Source: Marinobacterium stanieri
GTDB taxonomy: Bacteria; Pseudomonadota; Gammaproteobacteria; Pseudomonadales; Balneatricaceae
Reading direction: 5' to 3'
Assembly (NCBI RefSeq): GCF_900155945.1
Contig: NZ_FTMN01000012.1
Span: forward strand, 81,822-145,821
Length of the DNA stretch: 64,000 nt
In this document: piece by piece, positions 50,834 to 60,206 of the stretch
Numbering within the stretch: the first letter of the stretch is position 1
Layout of the letters: each line of letters begins with the position of its first letter
Notes under the pieces: model-generated
The model's database searches: none
What the model was told of the DNA's origin: nothing
The model's input: only the letters and a program-made list of their open reading frames with translations
Position numbers and translations under genes: made by a program

Positions 50834-52876
50834 TTAGGGCATTGTCAGACGGCTTCTCAAGCCACTGGCACGCCGTACCCGGGCACGCACGGCATCATCC
50901 AGCCGTCCCCGGTGCGCCAATAACAAACTGAACCAGCGACTGGCGCGGGTAATACCGGTATACACCAGCTCCCGTGTCAGTACCGGGTTAACGGCAGGTG
51001 GCAACAGCAACGCCGTATGAGCAAACTCCGAGCCCTGCGATTTGTGCACGGTCATGGCGTACACGGTTTCAATTGCCTGCAGGCGGCTGGGCAGTACCCA
51101 TTTCAGGGTTCCATCCGCCAGCGGGAAGACAACCCGCAACGCCTGCCCGTCCTGCTCGGCAGGGACAGCGAGGGTGATACCGATATCACCGTTCATCAGC
51201 CCCAGGCCATAATCGTTCCGTGTCACCAGTACAGGGCACCCTTCGTACCAGCCCTGATCCCGCTCGATCAAACCCGCTTTGCAGAGAGCGGCTGCGATAC
51301 GCTCATTCAGCCCTTCCACACCCCAGGGGCCACGGCGCAGTGCGCACAATAACTGGAACTGGCCAAAAGCACTGAGAATATCCCGCGCCCAGAGATCCAG
51401 TGCATCTTGCGTCGGCTCGGCCGGTCGCCGGGTCGTTAGAAGGTGCAGATAGTGTCGATACCCCTGAGGCAAGGAGCCATCAGCGCCCATAGCCTGGTCG
51501 CCGCCCTCCAGCACCAGCCGTTCCAGCGCGCGGTCTTCCTGCCCCCTGAGCACTGTAAGCCCCAGGTCAGCATAGCCATCACTTAAAACCTTATTCACAG
51601 CCTCGGGATGGCCCGAGTTCACCGCCCGTGCCAGTGCGCCTATACCACTGTCCGCACCAAAGCGGTGACTGAACCTGAGCATGGCGATCGCCTGTGCCAA
51701 TGGCTGGGTCGAGGCTTCGCCCTCTGCCGCCTGCCAGGTCGCCACCTTTTGCCCCGTCTGGCGTTCCAGCTGTGCCAGCGTATCGGCGGTATAGCCCCCC
51801 AGATCCGCGCCTTCACAGAGGTCGCCCAGCACCGAGCCGGCTTCTACCGAGGCCAGCTGGTCCTTGTCGCCGAGCAGAACCAGACGCGCCCGTGACGGCA
51901 GGGCGGCCAATAGCTGCTGCATCATTTCCAGATCAATCATCGACGCCTCATCCACCACCACCAGATCCGCATGCAGCGGGTTATCGGCATTGTGGACAAA
52001 ACGGCGAGTCCCCGGACGCGCGCCCAGCAGCCGGTGCAGAGTCGTTACGTCCTGTGGAATATTCTGCTGCAGATGCTCAGGCAAGCGCCCGACTGCACCG
52101 CTGATGGATTCGGTCAATCGCGCAGCAGCCTTACCAGTGGGCGCGGCCAGTCGAATTCTCAATGTCCGGCCGTCATCACGGGCGAGACTTTGCAGCAGTG
52201 CCAACAGTTTCACCACGGTGGTCGTCTTGCCGGTTCCGGGGCCACCGGTAATGATGCCGAAACGACGTCCCGCCACCAGTGCGCAGGCCAGTTGCTGCCA
52301 GTCGAGGTGTTCATCTACCCGGTCAAACAGTTCACCCAGACGTTGCTGCAAGCGTGCATCGTCGACTGGCAGACCCTCCAGTCGTTCACCAACCTGCTGT
52401 GCAACATCAACTTCGTACCGCCACTGGCGATAGAGGTAAAGCCGGGTTGAGTCAGGCTCCAGCACCAGCGGTGCCGGTGGATCACCTGCATTGACCAGGG
52501 CGGAGGTCTGCAGGGCTGCCAGCCATTCGCTGCGCCCAAGCCCCTGTAACAGCTCCACCGGCCGATCCGGCAGGGCTTCACCGAACTCGCCATCCGGCGG
52601 CAGCGACAGCGCCGTATCCGGAGCCGAGAGCAGGTTGTCGATATCGGCGCAGATGTGGCCTCGCCCGAGCTGGTGGCTGGTCAGCACGGCTGCCAGCAGC
52701 ACCAGCGGCGAACTGGCCGGGTCAAGTGAGTGCAGGAAGCGCCCCAGCGCCAGATCCAGCGACCGAATCCAGCCGCGCTCCTGCCAGCGCTGCAACAAGG
52801 CCTCCAGCGCCCACCAGTCTTGCAGGGCGGGGTGCAGGTTGCTGCCTGCGGCAAAGAGATCATTTTGCTCAGCCAT
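50834..52876 (-). CDS. recD: RecD, exonuclease V alpha subunit
   Basis: A helicase of about 680 residues. FGIITGGPGTGKTTTVVKLL is the Walker A motif, LVVVDEASMIDLEMMQQLLA the Walker B/motif II, and MTVHKSQGSEFAHTALLLP motif V; ELVYTGITRAS is motif VI. RecD is the 5'-3' motor of RecBCD, which repairs double-strand breaks and degrades foreign DNA until Chi. The start at ATG 52876, with GAGGAGG upstream, overlaps recB by 8 nt. The ORF continues 5 codons upstream. The order recC-recB-recD is the usual one. Confidence 0.97.
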   Translation of the reverse strand: MAEQNDLFAAGSNLHPALQDWWALEALLQRWQERGWIRSLDLALGRFLHSLDPASSPLVLLAAVLTSHQLGRGHICADIDNLLSAPDTALSLPPDGEFGEALPDRPVELLQGLGRSEWLAALQTSALVNAGDPPAPLVLEPDSTRLYLYRQWRYEVDVAQQVGERLEGLPVDDARLQQRLGELFDRVDEHLDWQQLACALVAGRRFGIITGGPGTGKTTTVVKLLALLQSLARDDGRTLRIRLAAPTGKAAARLTESISGAVGRLPEHLQQNIPQDVTTLHRLLGARPGTRRFVHNADNPLHADLVVVDEASMIDLEMMQQLLAALPSRARLVLLGDKDQLASVEAGSVLGDLCEGADLGGYTADTLAQLERQTGQKVATWQAAEGEASTQPLAQAIAMLRFSHRFGADSGIGALARAVNSGHPEAVNKVLSDGYADLGLTVLRGQEDRALERLVLEGGDQAMGADGSLPQGYRHYLHLLTTRRPAEPTQDALDLWARDILSAFGQFQLLCALRRGPWGVEGLNERIAAALCKAGLIERDQGWYEGCPVLVTRNDYGLGLMNGDIGITLAVPAEQDGQALRVVFPLADGTLKWVLPSRLQAIETVYAMTVHKSQGSEFAHTALLLPPAVNPVLTRELVYTGITRASRWFSLLLAHRGRLDDAVRARVRRASGLRSRLTMP

Positions 52877-55800
52877 GAGCCACCTCCTCACCCGCCAGCA
52901 GACGATCCAGTGTTTCGATCAATTCGGCCTCCGGTCGGTCGATACAACAGCCATGGTGGCCGGGTTCGTTGATACCACGCAGGAACAGATAGAGCGCACC
53001 TCCAACATGCTGTTCATAGCCGTTGATCGGATCATCGGCATAGCCAGGCAGGCGGGCCTTGAGCAGCCGATGCAGCGCCAGCAGGTAAAGCACATACTGC
53101 ACGTCATAGCGTTTATCCAAGACGGCCTTCTGCATGGCGGCCAGGGTGTAGTGGCTGTCGCCAGGCCCCAACCAATTGGATTTATAATCGGCCACCCAAT
53201 AACGCCCGTCATGTTCAAACACCAGGTCGATAAAGCCCTTGAGCATGCCGCCCAGTTGTTGGGGTGCCAGTGCCGGACGCGCTTGTCCCGACAATACCTG
53301 GCGGCTGATCAAGCGATCCAATCGAGCCACCGGCACCTCTGCGACTTCAAACCAGAACTCCATTTCGGCCTGATATTCGGTCAAACCAGCCAGAGGGACG
53401 GCATCTTCATGTAACGGCAAGGGTGTGGCCAGCAGCTGCTCCAGCCAGGTATCCAGCACCGGTAACCAGGGCTGCCACTCACGGCGCTGGCAGCGCGGCG
53501 CCAGATAGTCCTGACGCAGACTCTGATCCCTGGCTACCAGGTCAAAGCCTTGCTCGGCCGCCCACTCCAGGATGCCATGCAGGAAAGTACCGGCCTGAGG
53601 GCCTTTCCAGAAGTGGTGAGGGTCGTAGTCAAATTCGACCACTGTTGATCCGGCGCTGGCTTCATCCCGGCTCTCGCGCGCGGTTTCTTCACCCGGTGTT
53701 TCGGAAGGCTCATGCTCTGCCGGCGTATCCAGTTCAGCCTGCCCTTGCAGTTGAGCGATGGCACTGTAGCTGGCAATCCACCAGCGCTCACCTGCTACCG
53801 CGCGCTCACAGCTGCGCGCCGGCGCCAGCGCTGTTGCGGATGAGGCTGCCGGCAGCAACGCCGTATCGATCACGGGTGGTGCACTGACTTCAATGACGCC
53901 ATCGCTGGCCAATGGCTGCAGCAGGTTACTCAACGCCGCGGTATCGGTTTTGTCGGCACAGCCCAGTAACTGGCCAAAGGCACTTTTGTGCACACTGAGC
54001 GAGCGGTTACGCTTGATCGCGGCCACGCCCAGCCAACAGGCATGCACAGGCCGGGTGAGCGCTACATACAACAGACGCAGATCTTCCTGCAGACGTTCGG
54101 CGTCGGCCGCCGCTTTGGCTTTCTTGTCACTGCTGTCCAGTTCCAGCACCGTGCCGGCGTCGGTCTGATAGCGGTAACTGCCATTATCGGCCGTAACTTC
54201 ACGGTAGTTGCAGATGAAGGGCAGAAAGACCAGTGGGTATTCCAACCCCTTGGATTTGTGAATCGTCACTACCTGGACCAGATCGGCATCGCTTTCCAGG
54301 CGCATGATATGTTCATCACCGCCATTGCTGCTGTCGAGAATCTGTTCCTGCAGGTATCGGATCAGCGCCAGCTCACCTTCCAATTGGGTACTGGCCGTTT
54401 GCAGCAGCTCTGCCAGGTGCAAAATATTGGTAAGCACTCGCTCACCGTTTGTTTCCTGTAACAGCTGCGCCGGCAGGCCAAAACCATCAATCAGATGACG
54501 CACCATGGGCAACACGCCCTGGCGCTGCCAGATCTCGCGCAGCTGGCGGAAACGTTCCACCTCATGCTCCCATTGCTGCTCATCACGGGTCAGCTGTTCC
54601 AGTCGGGCATAGCCCAGATCCAGCGTGGCCGTTGCCAGAGCGCTGTGCAAGCGCCCCGCCTGCTCCGGTTCAGCACAGGCACGCAACCAGCGCCAGAGAT
54701 CTTCGGCCTCGGCACTGGCATAGACCGAGGCCTGATCTGACAAGTAAACACTGCGCACAGCGCGAAGCTCCAGCGCTTCTCGTACCACTTTCGCTTCACT
54801 GCCACTGCGCACCAGAATTGCTATATCACTCGGCTTTAACGGCTCCAGCTGACCATCCGGTTGACGGAAACCCGCGCACTGTTGCTGTGACAGGGTAAGT
54901 AAACGGCAGATTTCACTGGCCGTGTGTTCTGCCATGCGCTGACGATAGTCCCCCACAGCCACGCCATCGGCGTCATCGTCGGTCAGCAACCAATGATTCA
55001 GGGCACCCGGCCGGGCTCCCTCGACCTCGAACACCTCCTTGCGGCCATTGGCCTCCACGGGGATGAACGGCAAGGGGTTATCGCCGTCGCGGGCAAAACG
55101 AAAGGCGCCGGTGGGCTGATGCGCTTCGGCCTGTTCGAACAGGCGGTTGACCCCTGCAACCAGGGCTGAAGAAGACCGGAAATTGCGCCCCAGCGTATAG
55201 TGCCGCCCGGCGGTATCCTCCCGTGCCTGCAGGTAGGTGTGGATATCGGCGCCACGGAAGGCATAGATCGCCTGCTTGGGATCACCGATCATCAACAGCG
55301 CTGAGGTTTCACATTCAGAGAGTCCCGCGTCAGGCTGTCGGCCCTGATAAACCCGGCTGAAGATACGGTACTGCAGTGGGTCGGTATCCTGGAATTCGTC
55401 AATCAACGCGACCGGATACTGTCGCCGGATGGTGCTGGCCAGATGCTCACCGCCCTCGTCCTGCAAGGCATCATCGAGGCGCACCAACATATCGTTGAAG
55501 CCAAGCGTCGCTGCACGCTCGCGAGAGCGATCAAAACGCTGCTGAATCCAGCGTGCGGCATGCAGTTGCACCGGCTGGACCGGCGGCTGCCCGGCCAGAT
55601 AATCCACCAACTGCTGCAGTTGTTCGAACACCGGATGGCTCGGGGTCTGTCCCTGTTTCGCCTTGGCGGTTTTGGCGGTCAACCTGGCCAGAGCGAAGTG
55701 CTCCAGCTTATCCACAGCCAGCGCAGCGCCCTCGGCCCAGGCAGCCATTTCGGCCAGCTTACCGGGCAGGGATGCCGGTTTGTAGCTCTGGTTGTTGAGA

Positions 55801-56627
55801 ATCTTTGCTTGCGCGGCTTCAACCAGTAGTGCTTCGATGCCTTCGCGTTCGGCTGACCAGAGCACACGCGCCTGCTGCTCCAGTTGCTCTTTCTGCGGCA
55901 ACCAGCTTTCCAATTGCGCGGCGTAATCGGCCGGCGACAGCATTTGCCCGACCACTTCGCCCTGATAACGCACCTCCTGCTCGCTGGGCTGCAGCAAAGG
56001 CTTAAGCGTTTTCAACAGGCTATCCGGGTCTGACGCCAGGTCACTAAGGGCATCGGCGGCGGCCGCTGGCAGGGCATAACACCAGCTACGCCAGTAATCC
56101 CGCGCCATCTCGGCCAGCAACTCACTGTCATCCTGCTCCAGTTGCTGCTGAAACAGACTGCCGGTATCAAAGGCATGCTGGGTCAGCATCCGCTGACTCC
56201 AGCTGTGAATGGTGAAAACCGCGGCTTCATCCATCCACTCTGCGGCCTGTTCCAGCTTACGCGCCGCCAACGCCCGCGCGTCTGCATCGGCATAGCAGGG
56301 TTCGGCCAACAGCTGTTGCAGGAAGGGGTCCGGCTCTGTTTTGCCACGAAAGACCTGAGAGGCTTCGGCCAGTCGGCTGCGGATACGGTCACGCAGCTCT
56401 CGGGTAGCAGCATTGGTGAAGGTTACGACCAGAATATCCGGCGGTAGCAAGGGGCGGCCAAAGCCGGACTCTGCATCGCCGTGTCCCAACACCAGGCGCA
56501 CATAGAGGGCGGCAATGGTAAAGGTCTTGCCGGTGCCGGCACTGGCCTCAATCAGACGCTGGCCGTGCAGAGGAAAGGTGAGCGGGTTCAGCGCTTCAGG
56601 CTTCCCGTTTGAGTTTGGCTGACTCAT
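52869..56627 (-). CDS. recB: RecB, exonuclease V beta subunit
   Basis: A 1252-residue helicase-nuclease. LIEASAGTGKTFTIAALYVR is the Walker A motif, VALIDEFQDTDPLQYRIF motif II, and LVQVVTIHKSKGLEYPLVFL motif V. The C-terminal nuclease domain has GFIDLVFEHDGRYWVADYKS NWLG (split), the D..Y.K.DYKSN metal site. RecB is the 3'-5' motor and the nuclease of the complex. It is slightly longer than the E. coli protein (1180). It overlaps recC by ATGA. Confidence 0.97.
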   Translation of the reverse strand: MSQPNSNGKPEALNPLTFPLHGQRLIEASAGTGKTFTIAALYVRLVLGHGDAESGFGRPLLPPDILVVTFTNAATRELRDRIRSRLAEASQVFRGKTEPDPFLQQLLAEPCYADADARALAARKLEQAAEWMDEAAVFTIHSWSQRMLTQHAFDTGSLFQQQLEQDDSELLAEMARDYWRSWCYALPAAAADALSDLASDPDSLLKTLKPLLQPSEQEVRYQGEVVGQMLSPADYAAQLESWLPQKEQLEQQARVLWSAEREGIEALLVEAAQAKILNNQSYKPASLPGKLAEMAAWAEGAALAVDKLEHFALARLTAKTAKAKQGQTPSHPVFEQLQQLVDYLAGQPPVQPVQLHAARWIQQRFDRSRERAATLGFNDMLVRLDDALQDEGGEHLASTIRRQYPVALIDEFQDTDPLQYRIFSRVYQGRQPDAGLSECETSALLMIGDPKQAIYAFRGADIHTYLQAREDTAGRHYTLGRNFRSSSALVAGVNRLFEQAEAHQPTGAFRFARDGDNPLPFIPVEANGRKEVFEVEGARPGALNHWLLTDDDADGVAVGDYRQRMAEHTASEICRLLTLSQQQCAGFRQPDGQLEPLKPSDIAILVRSGSEAKVVREALELRAVRSVYLSDQASVYASAEAEDLWRWLRACAEPEQAGRLHSALATATLDLGYARLEQLTRDEQQWEHEVERFRQLREIWQRQGVLPMVRHLIDGFGLPAQLLQETNGERVLTNILHLAELLQTASTQLEGELALIRYLQEQILDSSNGGDEHIMRLESDADLVQVVTIHKSKGLEYPLVFLPFICNYREVTADNGSYRYQTDAGTVLELDSSDKKAKAAADAERLQEDLRLLYVALTRPVHACWLGVAAIKRNRSLSVHKSAFGQLLGCADKTDTAALSNLLQPLASDGVIEVSAPPVIDTALLPAASSATALAPARSCERAVAGERWWIASYSAIAQLQGQAELDTPAEHEPSETPGEETARESRDEASAGSTVVEFDYDPHHFWKGPQAGTFLHGILEWAAEQGFDLVARDQSLRQDYLAPRCQRREWQPWLPVLDTWLEQLLATPLPLHEDAVPLAGLTEYQAEMEFWFEVAEVPVARLDRLISRQVLSGQARPALAPQQLGGMLKGFIDLVFEHDGRYWVADYKSNWLGPGDSHYTLAAMQKAVLDKRYDVQYVLYLLALHRLLKARLPGYADDPINGYEQHVGGALYLFLRGINEPGHHGCCIDRPEAELIETLDRLLAGEEVAHG

Positions 56628-59600
56628 GTGTCCTCCCGTGACAGCAGTTCACCCTGTTCGATCAGAGGGCCATACAGGGCGCGAGCCCAGTCCTCCAAAC
56701 CGGCACGTAACAATGGCTCAAACTCGGGCCAGGCGCGCTGCAGATAACGATCAGTCGCGCCTTCACCGGGAAAACGGCTGTTCCCCTCATAGACATTGGC
56801 CGCTGCTTCGACAGGATCCTTGTCTTCTGGAGCACTAAGCAGAGCCAGCGCAGAGCGACAGGCCAACGGCGCTGGTTCCGCCAGTGCCTGAAGGTAGTAC
56901 GCCAATACCTCGTCGAGCAGTTGCCGAGCGCGATCTGCCGCCAAAGGTCGAATCCGGGCACTGGTATCCGGCCCCACCAGGAAGGTGGTCAGTGAGTACC
57001 CGCTCGCGCTGACCGCCAGGTGGTCCAGCCATGCCCGCACCAGCCGGTGCCAGCGGGGTTGGCCCTTGTCGCTGATCGCCTGGGGCGATGACAGAATCAG
57101 CGCCAGTTCTTTGCCGGTATTTTGGCGATAAAGCCCACCAATCCAGTCTTCCAGTAACACCTGCGCGTTTCCGGCATTCAGCGTCAATTGTATTTCCAGT
57201 GGCTCTGCCAATGGCTGCCAGTCGGCCTGAAGCTGCTGCAGGTGCCTCAGCGTCGAGGCAGCCGGGCTGACAATTTCCCGCAAGGCCCGCTCACCATAGG
57301 GGCCCAGCGGCAACTCACCGGCCCTCTGCCAACGTGCAAGTTGCGACTGGATTCCCGCCTCATGAGTCTCGGCCTTGAGACCCGCGTCGATCAATTCAGA
57401 GCCGAGGCGGAACTGGTCCAGCCGGTCAAAGCGAAAGGGTTCGTGCTCCACCTGCACTTCGTCCAACGTCTCGAACCAGACACCCAGGCGCTGGGTGAAG
57501 AAGGTCTGTACCGGGTATCGCAGGAAACGCTGCAGCGCTTTCAGGTTGAGTGTTTCCGGAAACTCCAACGGTGGTAAATCTGTCTGTACCTGCTGCTCAA
57601 CGCCATTGTGCACCTCACGCCATTCACCGGCGTAGGTGAACAGGCGCGGATTCTGATCAAAGTAGCGCGGGCTGAACGGCTGTAGTGGATGCTCGGTGGT
57701 CAGCTGTTCCAGCAGCTCCGTACCCTCTTCTGTTTGCCAGCCCTGCTCAACATGATCACGCAGTTGGGCCACCAGCACCGAGGGTGGCTGTTCCGCATTA
57801 TCACGTACACTGCGTCCCACCCAGCTGATATAAAGCGCATCCCGTGCTGACAGCATGGCTTCAAGGAACAGGTAGCGATCATCCTCACGACGGGAACGGT
57901 CACCGGGCCGGTAGCGCCCGACCATCAAGTCAAAATCCATCGGCGGCTGGATGCGCGGATAATCACCATCGTTCATGCCCAGCAGGCAGACGCGGCGGAA
58001 GGGTATTGCACGCATCGGCATCAAGGTGGCGATATTGACGGCACCCGCCAGGAAACGCTGCGACAGGCTCATTTCATCGATGCCATCGAGCCAGCTGTCA
58101 CGCACAACCTCCAGCGGTAAAGGGCGCTCCAGCATCGCTTCGGAACAGGCTTCCTGCCATTCCTGCAGTTTCTGGGTCAGACGTTCCATCAGCATCAGGT
58201 CCTGGTCACTGACCGGCAACAGGAAACGCTCCAGCAACTCGGTCAGCACCAGACTCCACTCGCTAAAGGGCTTCGGGGTCAGCAAGTGCTCACGCAACTG
58301 CAGCAGTGCCGCCACCAGTTCTGCCAGCGGCCCCACCTGTGCGGCTTCCAGACCACCGACCTCACCGTAGGCTTCGATCTCGGCAAAGGTCTGCTCGTCA
58401 CCCATGATGTAGCCCAGCAGCATGCGTTTGAGGCCGAACAGCCAGGTGTTCTGCTCCAGCCCTTCCGGCAATTCCAGACCGGCGCGTTGGGCACTGTCGA
58501 GGCCCCAGCGAATGCCCGAATCACGGATCCAGTGCTGCAACTGGGGCAAGTCGCTTTCCGCCATGCCGAAACGCTCACGCAGGGCAGGCACTTCCAGCAG
58601 ATCGAACAGCTGACTGATGCCGAAGCGCTCCTGCGGCAGTTGCAGCAGCAGTTCCAGCGCAATCAACAGCGGTGCCTGACCGCGATTCTGCTGATCGTTC
58701 AGGGTAAAGGGAATAAAACGAGGGTCCCGTCGTGACAACCGACCAAATACGGAGCGGATATGCGGCGAATACTGGTTAACATCCGGCACCATGACGATGA
58801 TATCGCGGGGTTTGAGACTGGGGTCATCCTGGAACCACTGCAACATCTGGTCGTGCAAGATCTCCACCTCGCGCTGCCGACTATGTGCGACCTGGAAGGT
58901 CAGTGAGTCATCACCTTCGTACCAATGTCGAGCCTCTTTGGGTAAGGGTTCCAGCTCCAGGATATCCTGTTGAATCTGGTTCAACAGCGACAGCTGTTCA
59001 ACCTCCGGCTCGGCATCATCAAACAGGTCGATACGCTGGAACCAGTCACGGTACTGGCTGGTATCGTCAAACTCATCCAGCAGACGAATGTAGTCACGCC
59101 CCTGCTTTCCCCAGGCCGCCAACAATGGCTGGGCGTGCAGATGCAGGTCGGCATCACTGACCTCTTCAGGCATACCCTCCTTGAGGGCCTGGCGACGGCG
59201 GGTACTGCGCAGCAGCTCCTTGCCATCTATGATGTCGGCCCAGTAATGGCGGCAGGGGTTATGAACACAGAGCAATACCTGGGTATGCTCGGCCAGCGCT
59301 GAAAGTGCCTCGATAAATTGCTGTGGCAGCGCCGAGATGCCAAAAATGATCACCCGGCGCGGCATGGTTTGAGGTCGCTTATGCAGCTGACTGCATGCGC
59401 TCAAAAACTGTTGGTGCAGGTCGGCACGGCTCAGGTTGCGTTGGGTTTCGTCCATATCAGCACGGATGGCACGCCAGAGCAGAGGTTGCCAGCGCTGCTC
59501 CTCAGGCAGCGGCTGCTCCTGACCCTTGGCATCAATCAGCAGGTCCCTCCCTTCAGCCCAGGCACTGAGCCAGTCGGCACGGTATACCTGATACTGGTCA

Positions 59601-60049
59601 TAGAGGTCAGCCAACCGCTCGGCCAGCTGATATTCCTTGCGCGCGGTCAGGTCATCCGCCAGAAAGCGGCGTAACTGCTCACACTCAGGCTGCTCGACCA
59701 AATCGGGCAACAGCCGCAGCAGGCGCCAAGCCAGTCGAGACTTGTCATAGGGCGAGGTTTTGGGCACTCGGTCAGCCCCCAGCACAGCGCGGTAGGCTTG
59801 CCAGAGAAACGCCGAAGGCAACTGAATATCCAGCGACGCCGCTATACCGCAACCTGGCTGCTCACTATGCTCTGGCGAACGAGCCAGTGCCAACTGCAGC
59901 CACTGGGCAATGCCGTTGCTCTGCACCAGAATGGTTTCGTTTTCCAATACCCGCAGCGGATTGCTGCGCATCCAATACACCAGCAACTCACGCAAAGCTT
60001 CCAGCCGGTTGCCGTGAATAATGGCCAGGCCTGCCTGGGGTTGATTCAA
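56624..60049 (-). CDS. recC: RecC, exonuclease V gamma subunit
   Basis: A protein of about 1141 residues that recognises Chi in RecBCD. HGNRLEALRELLVYWM, ILVQSNGIAQWLQLALA, YDQYQVYRADWLSAW, RRVIIFGISALPQQFIEALS and PFRRVCLLGMNDGDYPR match RecC. No ATG occurs in the first 40 codons of the open frame, which reaches 60130 with TTG. I choose TTG 60049 because AGGAG lies 8 nt upstream and the distance to the first conserved motif (SNRL, here GNRL) is then as in the family. The start is uncertain. Confidence 0.93.
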   Translation of the reverse strand: MNQPQAGLAIIHGNRLEALRELLVYWMRSNPLRVLENETILVQSNGIAQWLQLALARSPEHSEQPGCGIAASLDIQLPSAFLWQAYRAVLGADRVPKTSPYDKSRLAWRLLRLLPDLVEQPECEQLRRFLADDLTARKEYQLAERLADLYDQYQVYRADWLSAWAEGRDLLIDAKGQEQPLPEEQRWQPLLWRAIRADMDETQRNLSRADLHQQFLSACSQLHKRPQTMPRRVIIFGISALPQQFIEALSALAEHTQVLLCVHNPCRHYWADIIDGKELLRSTRRRQALKEGMPEEVSDADLHLHAQPLLAAWGKQGRDYIRLLDEFDDTSQYRDWFQRIDLFDDAEPEVEQLSLLNQIQQDILELEPLPKEARHWYEGDDSLTFQVAHSRQREVEILHDQMLQWFQDDPSLKPRDIIVMVPDVNQYSPHIRSVFGRLSRRDPRFIPFTLNDQQNRGQAPLLIALELLLQLPQERFGISQLFDLLEVPALRERFGMAESDLPQLQHWIRDSGIRWGLDSAQRAGLELPEGLEQNTWLFGLKRMLLGYIMGDEQTFAEIEAYGEVGGLEAAQVGPLAELVAALLQLREHLLTPKPFSEWSLVLTELLERFLLPVSDQDLMLMERLTQKLQEWQEACSEAMLERPLPLEVVRDSWLDGIDEMSLSQRFLAGAVNIATLMPMRAIPFRRVCLLGMNDGDYPRIQPPMDFDLMVGRYRPGDRSRREDDRYLFLEAMLSARDALYISWVGRSVRDNAEQPPSVLVAQLRDHVEQGWQTEEGTELLEQLTTEHPLQPFSPRYFDQNPRLFTYAGEWREVHNGVEQQVQTDLPPLEFPETLNLKALQRFLRYPVQTFFTQRLGVWFETLDEVQVEHEPFRFDRLDQFRLGSELIDAGLKAETHEAGIQSQLARWQRAGELPLGPYGERALREIVSPAASTLRHLQQLQADWQPLAEPLEIQLTLNAGNAQVLLEDWIGGLYRQNTGKELALILSSPQAISDKGQPRWHRLVRAWLDHLAVSASGYSLTTFLVGPDTSARIRPLAADRARQLLDEVLAYYLQALAEPAPLACRSALALLSAPEDKDPVEAAANVYEGNSRFPGEGATDRYLQRAWPEFEPLLRAGLEDWARALYGPLIEQGELLSREDT

Positions 60050-60132
60050 AGCCAACACTCCTGTGTTCAAGACACCTGCCGCCAATACCTCTTTGCCACC
60101 TTGGTAGGCATTGATGGAGGTCAATATCAAAC

Positions 60133-60158
60133 AAACTGTTTACAGATTCCAACAGTTT
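60133..60158. promoter_or_regulatory. 8-bp inverted repeat between recC and the GGDEF-EAL gene
   Basis: AAACTGTT (60133-60140), 10 nt, AACAGTTT (60151-60158), perfect. It lies in the gap between the divergent starts, with a TACAAT -10-like element at 60166-60171 next to it. It is a candidate operator. Confidence 0.4.
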
Positions 60159-60206
60159 ATCACCGTACAATCCCTATCTTATGTCCAAGACCCGGTAAGG
60201 ATACGC

